Below are positions 1 through 5,730 of a stretch of DNA of 6,457 nucleotides, one piece after another. A program made the translations under genes and the position numbers. The notes beneath the pieces were generated by a model. That model saw nothing but the letters and a program-made list of their open reading frames with translations, ran no database searches and was not told the origin of the DNA. Position 1 is the stretch's first letter; the number at the start of each line of letters is the position of its first letter. The stretch comes from an uncultured Porphyromonas sp. (GTDB lineage Bacteria; Bacteroidota; Bacteroidia; Bacteroidales; Porphyromonadaceae): the NCBI GenBank assembly GCA_902465775.1, contig CABQOJ010000070.1:1-6457 (forward strand). The letters are read 5' to 3'.

Positions 1-1
1 C

Positions 2-889
2 GCCTCCAGCTTTGACGAGGGCATACGTCGTGTGCGCTACCTCTCCGCTTACGCTAGAGCGCACAAGGAGGTCGCAGCACAGCTACACGCCACCCGAGAG
101 GAGCTGCAAGCGAGCCAGAACCAACTCATAGCGACTAAGCAACAGAAAGGGACGCTCCTACAGCTACGTGCCGAGGAGCGTGTCAAGCTAGAGCAGCAGC
201 AGAAGAGCATCGCCTCCGAGGTCAAGGAACTCTCTTCCGAGCGGCAATCACTCCAGAAGAAGCGCAAGCAGCAGCAACGCAAGGCAGAGCAGCTCAACCA
301 AGCTATCCAAGATCAGATAGCTCGTGAGATAGCCGAGGCGGAGCGCAAGGCCCGTGAAGAGCGTGAGCGTCTCGAGCGTGAGGCTCGTAAGAAGGGGCAG
401 AAAGTGCCCAAGCAGGCAGAGCGCCGCGCTGAGACCAAGGATGGCTATGCGATGGATGCTGCCGAGCGTAAGCTAGCTAGCTCCTTTGCTGCCAACAAGG
501 GACGGCTCCCCGCACCTGTCAAGGGACGCTACCGTGTCATCAGACGCTTTGGTCTCCAGCAGCACGATGATCTAGCTATGGTACAGACGCGCAATGGTGG
601 CATCGACATACAGGTGTCACAAGGCACCCAGGCGGTCGCCATCTTCGATGGAGTAGTCAGCAAGGTCTTCGTCGTGCCAGGCTACAACAACTCCATCATC
701 ATACGTCACGGTAACTATCTGACCGTCTATGCCAACCTGCAGAACGTCTCAGTCCGAGCAGGGCAAAAGGTCAAGACAGGTCAAGTCCTAGGTACCGTAG
801 CGAGTGACGATGAGGGACAGTATGGGGTCATGCAGTTCCAAGTATGGCACGAGCGCACCAAGCTCAATCCTCAAGCCTGGATACGATAA
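2..889 (+). CDS. EnvC-like murein hydrolase activator, coiled coil plus degenerate LytM/M23 domain (5' end missing)
   Basis: The reading frame is open to the left edge, so the start codon lies outside the window; 295 residues are visible. The fragment opens with an ASSFDEGIRRVRYL-like segment typical of Bacteroidota EnvC-type proteins. A long Gln/Lys/Glu/Arg-rich coiled coil covers about residues 20-140, and a C-terminal LytM (peptidase M23) fold covers about 160-295, beginning at SSFAANKGRLPAPV. The zinc-binding signature is lost: the usual HxGxD is NGGID (residues 198-202), keeping only the Asp, and the usual HxH is VMQ (276-278). It is therefore probably not a peptidase. By analogy with E. 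coli EnvC, which is also inactive, it would act in the periplasm by activating N-acetylmuramoyl-L-alanine amidases during cell separation; that partner is inferred. The signal peptide would be in the missing part. ribF follows 30 nt after the TAA. Confidence 0.85.
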   Translation, partial: ASSFDEGIRRVRYLSAYARAHKEVAAQLHATREELQASQNQLIATKQQKGTLLQLRAEERVKLEQQQKSIASEVKELSSERQSLQKKRKQQQRKAEQLNQAIQDQIAREIAEAERKAREERERLEREARKKGQKVPKQAERRAETKDGYAMDAAERKLASSFAANKGRLPAPVKGRYRVIRRFGLQQHDDLAMVQTRNGGIDIQVSQGTQAVAIFDGVVSKVFVVPGYNNSIIIRHGNYLTVYANLQNVSVRAGQKVKTGQVLGTVASDDEGQYGVMQFQVWHERTKLNPQAWIR

Positions 890-919
890 AGCCACACCCT
901 CATAAAAGCAGTTCATCCG

Positions 920-1873
920 ATGCAGAGAGCAGAGTCCACGAGGCATCTAGTCGTTGCCATGGGAGCCTTCGATGGGGTACATCTAGGGCACCAAGCACTC
1001 ATCCGCCAAGTCCTCACGATAGCCGAGCGAGACCACTTGACCTCAGGAGTCGTCACCTTCGAGCCGCACCCACAGCTGGTACTGCACCCCGAGCGCCCCT
1101 TCCGCCTCATCACGCTAGAGCGAGAGAAGGAGCTACTGCTGCACCAGATGGGCATAGAGCGGGTCGCCGTCATCCCCTTTACAGTGGCCCTGTCACAGAT
1201 GAGTGCCGAGGAGTTTCTCCGCACATACCTCGACGAGCAGCTACATATCCACACGCTCGTCGTAGGCTTTGACCACCACTTCGGGCACGACAAGGGACTC
1301 GACTTTGCCGACTATCAGGCGATAGCGCAGCGCTACGGCATACGTTGCATACGTGGAGAGGCATACGCACTGGGAGATAGCACGAGCCAAGACCCCATCA
1401 GCTCGACCGCCATACGTCGCTGGATAGACACTGGAGCCGTGACCGAGGCGGAGAGACAGCTAGGACACCCCTACACCATCTTGGGCAAGGTCAAGACAGG
1501 TCTTCAGATAGGACGCAAACTGGGTTACCCAACCGCCAATATAGAGGTACCCTCCCCCTACAAAGCGCTCCCTCCCGCTGGAGTCTACATGGCACGCACG
1601 ACCATCGATCCCTTTGGAGCGACACAGCAGCGAGATATACCGAGCATGCTCTACATAGGCACACGCCCCACGCTCGAGCTAGCCAAGGAAAAGACGATGA
1701 TTGAGGTCTTTCTAATGGGTGGCGAGGAGTACCAGCTCTACGGTCAGGAGCTACAGATCTCCCTCTGCGACAGACTACGCCAAGAGCTACACTTCGAGAG
1801 CCTCGACGCACTGCGCAAGCAGATCACCCGCGACGAGGAGGCGGTGCGGCGCTACTTCCACCTCTCCGACTAA
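920..1873 (+). CDS. ribF: Bifunctional riboflavin kinase / FAD synthetase RibF
   Basis: Cytoplasmic two-domain enzyme that phosphorylates riboflavin to FMN and then adenylylates FMN to FAD. The 317 residues match the usual family length of about 310. The N-terminal nucleotidyltransferase domain (about 1-180) carries GAFDGVHLGH (15-24), TFEPHP (46-51) and ISSTAIRRW (160-168). The C-terminal flavokinase domain (about 184-313) carries GRKLGYPTAN (198-207, with the PTAN metal/ATP motif), GVY (221-223), IGTRPT (246-251), the likely catalytic Glu262 in IEVF, and the LRQELHFESLDALRKQI tail. The kinase motif usually written NIGxRPT reads YIGTRPT, a conservative change that is unlikely to matter. ATG 920 is the only reasonable start, because the TAA of the upstream gene (887-889) is in the same frame and no other start codon lies between. 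No Shine-Dalgarno is visible, as is normal in Bacteroidota. The 30-nt gap suggests co-transcription with the EnvC-like gene. Confidence 0.97.
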   Translation: MQRAESTRHLVVAMGAFDGVHLGHQALIRQVLTIAERDHLTSGVVTFEPHPQLVLHPERPFRLITLEREKELLLHQMGIERVAVIPFTVALSQMSAEEFLRTYLDEQLHIHTLVVGFDHHFGHDKGLDFADYQAIAQRYGIRCIRGEAYALGDSTSQDPISSTAIRRWIDTGAVTEAERQLGHPYTILGKVKTGLQIGRKLGYPTANIEVPSPYKALPPAGVYMARTTIDPFGATQQRDIPSMLYIGTRPTLELAKEKTMIEVFLMGGEEYQLYGQELQISLCDRLRQELHFESLDALRKQITRDEEAVRRYFHLSD

Positions 1874-1885
1874 TCACGGTCAACT

Positions 1886-1905
1886 ATCGGCAACGCCCCG
1901 ATTTT
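1886..1905 (+). terminator. Weak terminator-like hairpin after ribF
   Basis: ATCGG (1886-1890) can pair with CCGAT (1898-1902) across a 7-nt loop, and a short T run (1902-1905) overlaps the foot of the stem. It begins 12 nt after the ribF stop codon, a reasonable place for a terminator. A 5-bp stem and four Ts are marginal, so the element may be fortuitous. Confidence 0.3.
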
Positions 1906-1920
1906 CTGCCGAGGAATTTG

Positions 1921-2027
1921 AAATTACCCACGGAGCCACCAGCCAATTCCTCCGAAGTTTGAAATCGTTCTTCCGAACTTTCATTTCATTCTTCCGAAGT
2001 TTCATTTCGCGCCTCCGTGGGGAATTT
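1921..2027. repeat. Imperfect inverted arms bracketing the 21-bp array
   Basis: The 15 bases at 1921-1935 (AAATTACCCACGGAG) are the reverse complement of 2013-2027 (CTCCGTGGGGAATTT) at 14 of 15 positions. The arms are separated by 77 nt containing most of the tandem array. As RNA this could close a long-range stem; as DNA it resembles the ends of a small palindromic or MITE-like element. I found no target-site duplication and no transposase. Confidence 0.6.
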
Positions 2028-2030
2028 TCG
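1947..2030. repeat. Tandem array of about four 21-bp units
   Basis: Four consecutive 21-bp units start at 1947, 1968, 1989 and 2010. Units 2 and 3 differ at only two positions (C/G at 1978/1999 and the last base). Unit 1 shares the TTCCTCCGAA/TTCTTCCGAA-type core, and unit 4 keeps mainly CCTCCG in register. A diverged relative (TTCTGCCG, then ATTTGAAAT) lies at about 1904-1924. The string AATTCCTCCG occurs exactly at 1945-1954 and again at 2052-2061. There are no unique spacers, so this is not a CRISPR array. Function is unknown; it may be a member of a dispersed intergenic repeat family, which only a genome search could show. Confidence 0.8.
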
Positions 2031-2155
2031 TTTTCCCGCTAGCTATTTGTTAATTCCTCCGTGGAGGTTGGGATTTATAGGCACTCTGTGTCTGCTCTAG
2101 TCGCTGCCACTCACCATTTCTTAGTTAGAATTGGCCGTCATATCGGTAAACCTGT

Positions 2156-2197
2156 AGTTTCATCCAGGTGAAAATGGATTTTCATACGGGAGAAACT
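2156..2197. promoter_or_regulatory. 42-bp symmetric element, candidate operator
   Basis: The element reads AGTTTC - 7 nt - TGAAAAT - GG - ATTTTCA - 7 nt - GAAACT. Both pairs of arms share one centre (between 2176 and 2177): the outer 6-bp and inner 7-bp arms are perfect complements, and two C-G matches fall inside the spacers. It can also be read as two direct copies 22 bp apart (2158-2174 and 2180-2196, 13 of 17 identical), each of the form TTTCA-N6-(T/A)GAAA. It ends immediately before the putative -33 box at 2198. Two-turn spacing and symmetry suit a pair of sites for a dimeric DNA-binding regulator; the regulator is unknown. A transcribed hairpin from an upstream start is the alternative. 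Confidence 0.5.
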
Positions 2198-2228
2198 GTT
2201 GGCATCTCTGCACTTTTTTGTATCTTCG
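2198..2228 (+). promoter_or_regulatory. Bacteroidota-type promoter for the GIN-domain gene
   Basis: TATCTTCG (2221-2228) matches the Bacteroidota -7 consensus TAnnTTTG except for one base. GTTG (2198-2201) stands in for the -33 TTTG with exactly 19 nt between the boxes, within the usual 19-21. The start of transcription would fall at about 2234-2237, giving a leader of roughly 72 nt before the ATG at 2308. The palindrome GTAGCTAC (2228-2235) and the inverted pair TTTGTA/TACAAA (2217-2222, 2233-2238) overlap this zone. Confidence 0.55.
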
Positions 2229-2247
2229 TAGCTACAAATAGGGTGAT

Positions 2248-2282
2248 TGGTCTCTTAGCGCGAGATTGGCCTTGTGAGACCA
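2248..2282 (+). promoter_or_regulatory. Hairpin in the 5' leader of the GIN-domain gene
   Basis: TGGTCTC (2248-2254) pairs perfectly with GAGACCA (2276-2282) around a 21-nt loop. The same left arm can instead pair with GAGATT (2262-2267), giving four Watson-Crick and two G-U pairs around a 7-nt loop, so the two folds exclude each other. The structure lies 26 nt before the start codon. It may affect mRNA stability or translation; there is no T run after it and no match to a riboswitch that I recognise. Confidence 0.4.
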
Positions 2283-2307
2283 GCACCTACAAGTCTCTAG
2301 AATCACT

Positions 2308-3243
2308 ATGAAGAAACGAAACATATCCCTCTCTCACCTGTCCGACAGGTTCTCCGACATACCCGTTCCAAAGGGTGTGAGGAGACTGCGCCATGGCGCT
2401 ATCGCTGGTGGAGTCGTCGCCTCTGGTGTAGCGGCCTCCGCTCTAGCGCTCCTCTACTGGCTACGGCATAAGCGCAGCAAGAGTTACAGCTACGCTACGA
2501 GGACTTTTGACACGCTAGAGGTGGGTGCTGGGGTGCAGATACGGATAAACTTTGACACCGTCTCACACGCCTCGCTCAGAGTTTCTTATCCCAATGCTCT
2601 AAGGCGTCGTGTAAAGGTGCGCATGAGCAATAAGACGCTATCGATCAGTCGCCTGCCCTATCGCAACCGCTGGGTGCCAGGAGAGGTATTCGCAGAGCTC
2701 ACATTACCATCGATCAGCCAGCTACGTGTGGTCGGTGATGCTAAGGTCGTAGCGACGGGATGCAATAAGCCTGAGACCTCCTTTGATCTGCTACAGATCG
2801 GTGGTCAGGTAGAGGGCTTGACTGTTGATGCGCACTATGCAGAGGTGCAGCTACGTGGCAATGCAAAGGCGGATCTATACCTCTCGTGCGACCAGACCTT
2901 CATAGGCTACAGCGGTTCGCCAGAGATACGTGCTGTACTGCAGTCTGATGGGGAGACCCACATCACAGCGACTGGATCTGGGCGCGCTACACTACTGGGG
3001 CGCACCAAGACACTTTCCCTGACAGCGTCCGATCGCTCTGTCGTCGAGGCGAACACGCTGAGTGTGGAGACGGCTGATGCACTACTATCAGACAGCGCAG
3101 AGTGCCAGCTACATGTGACAGACCAAATCTCCTACACACTCTGCAACGAGTCAAAGCTAGGACTCACCCAGCCCCCGAAGCGGATAGCAAAAGCTGAAGT
3201 CCTAGACTCGGCAACACTAGAGACACTAGACAGAAAGCGCTAA
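2308..3243 (+). CDS. Membrane-anchored GIN-domain (DUF2807, head GIN) protein
   Basis: 311 residues. The N-terminal 29 residues are polar and basic. One hydrophobic segment (about 30-52, Gly/Ala/Val-rich, ending ALALLYWL) is followed by RHKRSK. From RTFDTLEVGAGVQIRI (65-80) onwards the pattern matches the GIN/DUF2807 family: repeated short beta strands with small residues at turns, such as LTLPSISQLRVVGDAKVVATG (131-151), QLRGNAKADL (181-190) and ITATGSGRATLLG (219-231). This implies a right-handed beta-helix lying outside the cytoplasm. GIN proteins are common in Bacteroidota and their roles are poorly known; the 'adhesin head' name is a prediction. No lipobox Cys or clear signal-peptidase site is visible, so an inner-membrane anchor is more likely than a lipoprotein, although both flanks of the segment are positively charged. 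The gene appears to have its own promoter. ATG 2308 is the only Met before the domain. Confidence 0.8.
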   Translation: MKKRNISLSHLSDRFSDIPVPKGVRRLRHGAIAGGVVASGVAASALALLYWLRHKRSKSYSYATRTFDTLEVGAGVQIRINFDTVSHASLRVSYPNALRRRVKVRMSNKTLSISRLPYRNRWVPGEVFAELTLPSISQLRVVGDAKVVATGCNKPETSFDLLQIGGQVEGLTVDAHYAEVQLRGNAKADLYLSCDQTFIGYSGSPEIRAVLQSDGETHITATGSGRATLLGRTKTLSLTASDRSVVEANTLSVETADALLSDSAECQLHVTDQISYTLCNESKLGLTQPPKRIAKAEVLDSATLETLDRKR

Positions 3244-3298
3244 AGCGCATCTCACTCTATCTATCCTAGACAACGTAATACTTTAACACTTTAATATT

Positions 3299-4024
3299 AT
3301 GACAACACCTCCTCCTTACAACCCTTCCAACGACACAGCTTCTGAGGGTCAAACCTATATGGTAGCCCCATTGGTTAGCACAGTGATGCGCAAGACCTTC
3401 GGCTGGATGGCTATGTGCCTGTTGATTACGGCACTGACTGCTATGGGGTTCGTAAATAGTGGCCTCTTCTATCATATAGCTTCATCGGGAGCGATGTGGC
3501 TACTCATCATTGCTGAGCTGGTACTGGTCTTCGTCCTCTCGGCTCGCATCAACAAGATGAGCGTGGCGACAGCTACCATCATGCTTATAGTCTACTCAGC
3601 GCTCAATGGGGTGACGCTCTCGTTCATCTTCGTGGTATACAGTCTGGGCTCCATTGCTAAGACCTTCTTTATCACCACAGGCATGTTTGGTGTGATGGCT
3701 CTTGTGGGGGCTACCACCAAGCGGGATCTATCTAAGCTGGGCTCTATCCTATTCATGGCACTGATAGGTCTCATCATCGCTTCGCTGGTCAATATCTTCC
3801 TCCGCTCGAGTGGTCTGGATTGGATCATTAGTATCATCGGAGTGGTACTCTTCACCGCTTTGACCGCTTATGACGTGCAGCGTGTGAAGCGCCTAGCTGC
3901 TGAGAGCGACCTCTATGACGATACGCAGGTAGGTCGGCTGGCTGTGATTAGCGCACTGTCTCTCTATCTGGACTTTATCAACCTATTCCTATACCTCTTG
4001 AGGTTCTTCGGACGTGACAACTGA
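3299..4024 (+). CDS. BI-1/YccA family multi-pass inner-membrane protein
   Basis: 241 residues with seven predicted membrane segments (about 33-53, 65-81, 91-114, 122-140, 147-167, 174-191 and 215-235) after a short Pro-rich cytoplasmic tail (TTPPPYNPS). The family signature FTALTAYDVQRVK (185-197) precedes the last segment, SALSLYLDFINLFLYLLRFFG. Asp192 and Asp225 are candidates for the pair of aspartates that form the pH-sensitive gate in the calcium-leak protein YetJ of Bacillus; that alignment is by eye. Bacterial members are linked to ion leak or to FtsH/membrane protein quality control, and the substrate here is unknown. ATG 3299 is preceded by an AT-rich leader with two ACTTTAA copies (3280-3286, 3288-3294) but no Shine-Dalgarno or clear promoter. 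The next gene starts 22 nt after the stop, so it probably heads the porQ-cmk-ispH transcript, perhaps also reached by read-through from the GIN gene. Confidence 0.92.
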   Translation: MTTPPPYNPSNDTASEGQTYMVAPLVSTVMRKTFGWMAMCLLITALTAMGFVNSGLFYHIASSGAMWLLIIAELVLVFVLSARINKMSVATATIMLIVYSALNGVTLSFIFVVYSLGSIAKTFFITTGMFGVMALVGATTKRDLSKLGSILFMALIGLIIASLVNIFLRSSGLDWIISIIGVVLFTALTAYDVQRVKRLAAESDLYDDTQVGRLAVISALSLYLDFINLFLYLLRFFGRDN

Positions 4025-4046
4025 TAGCCCGCACTATCGCACATCT

Positions 4047-5048
4047 ATGCCTCGAGCATCTCTCGGGAGTGCACTACTCCTACTACTTTTCGGACTCCTC
4101 CCCTATACTACAGTACGGGGGCAGGAGGCGCACACTTTTGGCTTCCTGCTACAGCCTCCCTCGGCACAGTCGCTAGCTATGGGTGGCAAGGTCATCTCCT
4201 ACATAGATGCGAACCCTGGGCTGGCTCTGGACAACCCCGCACTCTATGGGCACGAGGTGGCGGGACGAATGTTTCTCTCCTACTTTAACTACATGCGTGG
4301 TACGCACAGTGCCAATGCGCTCTACGGGCTACCGGTCGGTGAGCGTGGTGCCTGGGCGGTCGCTCTGCGCAGTACCTACTATGGCAAGATGCAGGGGTAC
4401 GATACGCAGGGGGTGGCGACGGCTCCGTTTCAAGCGATGGAGATGGCGCTCTCGGGGCTTTACAGCTATGACCTGACCGACCGACTACGAGGTGGCTTGG
4501 CGCTCAAGATGCTTTACGGGCAGATCGAGCGTTACTCGGCCTTTGCGCTTGTAGCTGATGCGGGTCTGAGCTACTACCGCTCCGACTGGGGCACTTCCAT
4601 CGGGATGACCATCTCCAATGTGGGCGGTATGCTCAAGAGCTACGGGCTCTCACGTCGTATGCCACAGTGGGACATTCGTCTCGGTATGTCGCAGCGCTTG
4701 GCTCATGCGCCGATACGCTTTCACCTCACGCTACATGGTCTGACTCCTTATAATATACAGACCTGGGGGGCGGGACGATCGACGGGCGTGCGCATAGCGA
4801 GTCACTTCGCAGGTGGCGTGGAGTTTGTCCCGTCTGAGCAGTTTTGGGTAGGCATTGGGTACAATGCGAAGCAAGCTGTGGACCTTTCGGAGCGAGGGGC
4901 TAAGAGCCTGAGTGGCCTTTCGGCTGGTGTGGGCTTTAACCAGAGGCACTACCGCCTGGCGCTCGGCGCAACCTATTATAATCCTCAAATGTTGGGGCTG
5001 ATGTTTTCATTCTCCACAACCTTTGGCAATGACAAGTATGTCTACTAA
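4047..5048 (+). CDS. porQ: Type IX secretion system outer-membrane protein PorQ
   Basis: 333 residues from ATG 4047. A GTG at 4014 in the same frame would overlap the upstream gene and place 11 polar residues before the signal peptide, so ATG is preferred. Residues 1-26 form a signal peptide (Arg3, then LLLLLFGLLPY, cleavage likely near VRG-Q). The mature part begins with the PorQ pattern HTFGFLLQPPSAQSLAMGGKVIS (29-51) and LDNPALYG (61-68), and continues with alternating aromatic/hydrophobic strands of an outer-membrane beta-barrel, ending in YVY. In Porphyromonas gingivalis, PorQ belongs to the type IX attachment complex with PorU, PorV and PorZ, where secreted C-terminal-domain cargo is cleaved and joined to surface lipopolysaccharide; PorQ helps hold PorZ at the surface. 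The gene end overlaps cmk by 11 nt, so the two are translated from one message. Confidence 0.9.
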   Translation: MPRASLGSALLLLLFGLLPYTTVRGQEAHTFGFLLQPPSAQSLAMGGKVISYIDANPGLALDNPALYGHEVAGRMFLSYFNYMRGTHSANALYGLPVGERGAWAVALRSTYYGKMQGYDTQGVATAPFQAMEMALSGLYSYDLTDRLRGGLALKMLYGQIERYSAFALVADAGLSYYRSDWGTSIGMTISNVGGMLKSYGLSRRMPQWDIRLGMSQRLAHAPIRFHLTLHGLTPYNIQTWGAGRSTGVRIASHFAGGVEFVPSEQFWVGIGYNAKQAVDLSERGAKSLSGLSAGVGFNQRHYRLALGATYYNPQMLGLMFSFSTTFGNDKYVY

Positions 5049-5724
5049 GCAGATACAGATAGCAATCGATGGATACAGCGCCTGTGGCAAGAGTACGCTA
5101 GCACGTGCACTAGCCAAGGAGCTGGGCTACACCTATGTAGATAGTGGCGCTATGTACCGTGCCGTGGCTCTCTTTGCGATGAGACGTGGGCTATGGGATG
5201 GCGATCAGTTTGATCTAGATAAGCTACGTAGGGTGCTGGATGGGGTGCTGGTAACCTTCGACCCTAAGACTGGGCACACGCTCCTCAATGGCGAGGATGT
5301 GGAGTTTGAGATCCGCACGCTAGAGGTCTCTCGCCCGGCTAGTGTCGTGGCGAGCTATGACTTCGTACGCACGATGCTCGTGGCGCAACAGCACCGTCTA
5401 GGCGAGGCGGGCGGTATCGTGATGGACGGCCGGGATATTGGGACGGCCGTCTTCCCAGAGGCTGAGCTCAAGATCTTTCTCACAGCAAGCCCTGAGGTGC
5501 GTGCACAGCGACGCTATGACGAGCTACGTGGCAAGGGCGACCAGACGACGACAATGGAGATGGTCTCGGCAGACCTAGCCGACCGTGACTATAGAGACTC
5601 ACACAGAGCGATCAATCCGCTCCGCCAAGCTGAGGATGCGGTCGTCATAGACAATAGTGAGCTGACCATCGATGAGCAGACGCAAGTGGCTCTGCAGATA
5701 GCACGAGTGCGGGAGCAAAAGTAG
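5038..5724 (+). CDS. cmk: Cytidylate kinase
   Basis: Cytoplasmic enzyme that transfers phosphate from ATP to CMP or dCMP, giving CDP/dCDP for nucleic acid and lipid precursor synthesis. 228 residues from ATG 5038, matching the usual bacterial length of about 220-230. Visible motifs: P-loop GYSACGKST (12-20), DSGAMYR (35-41) for CMP binding, MDGRDIGT (129-136), and the lid region RYDELRGKG to RDYRDSHRAINPL (159-195). ATG 5029 and TTG 5023 in the same frame are possible earlier starts, but 5038 places MSTKQIQIAIDG at the family's normal N-terminus. It overlaps the end of porQ by 11 nt, and ispH begins 6 nt after its stop, so translational coupling is likely. Confidence 0.97.
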   Translation: MSTKQIQIAIDGYSACGKSTLARALAKELGYTYVDSGAMYRAVALFAMRRGLWDGDQFDLDKLRRVLDGVLVTFDPKTGHTLLNGEDVEFEIRTLEVSRPASVVASYDFVRTMLVAQQHRLGEAGGIVMDGRDIGTAVFPEAELKIFLTASPEVRAQRRYDELRGKGDQTTTMEMVSADLADRDYRDSHRAINPLRQAEDAVVIDNSELTIDEQTQVALQIARVREQK

Positions 5725-5730
5725 ATAAGA

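Larger units (their letters stand above)
1874..2307. other. Long intergenic region between ribF and the GIN-domain gene
   Basis: No convincing protein gene lies in these 434 nt. Composition is visibly more AT-rich than in the flanking genes. In order it holds a weak hairpin (1886-1905), a cluster of 21-bp repeats (1947-2030, with a diverged relative at 1904-1924) bracketed by inverted arms (1921-1935 and 2013-2027), a short CCTCC-GT-GGAGG palindrome (2056-2067), a stretch at about 2068-2155 where I see nothing recognisable, a 42-bp symmetric element (2156-2197), a promoter (2198-2228) and a leader of about 75 nt with a hairpin. The reading frame that runs on from within ribF through this region is a shadow; its FFRSFIS-like repeats only reflect the 21-bp DNA period. 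Confidence 0.8.

Noticed and set aside
913..1293. Long minus-strand frame opposite ribF, and similar antisense frames opposite the other genes
   Set aside because: Each lies within a strongly supported plus-strand gene and shows no recognisable domain; they are composition shadows.
1338..1371. Three GCATACG repeats inside ribF
   Set aside because: They encode ordinary conserved residues (GIRCIRGEAY) and arise from frequent ATA-CGT (Ile-Arg) codon use.
1947..2030. Possible CRISPR array
   Set aside because: The 21-bp units are directly adjacent with no unique spacers, and no cas gene is present.
1719..2042. 107-codon frame running out of ribF into the intergenic repeats
   Set aside because: Its first half is a shadow of ribF in another frame, and its FFRSFIS-like repeats only mirror the 21-bp DNA repeats; no family resemblance.
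2056..2067. CCTCC-GT-GGAGG palindrome as a terminator
   Set aside because: The 2-nt loop is too tight for a good hairpin and no T run follows; it is noted only as part of the repeat-rich region.
3237..3248. GCGC-TAAA-GCGC hairpin at the end of the GIN gene as a terminator
   Set aside because: The stem is only 4 bp of a self-complementary tetramer, overlaps the stop codon and has no T run.
4014..4046. GTG at 4014 as the porQ start
   Set aside because: It would overlap the BI-1 gene and put a polar TTDSPHYRTS stretch before a normal signal peptide; ATG 4047 gives a standard N-terminus.
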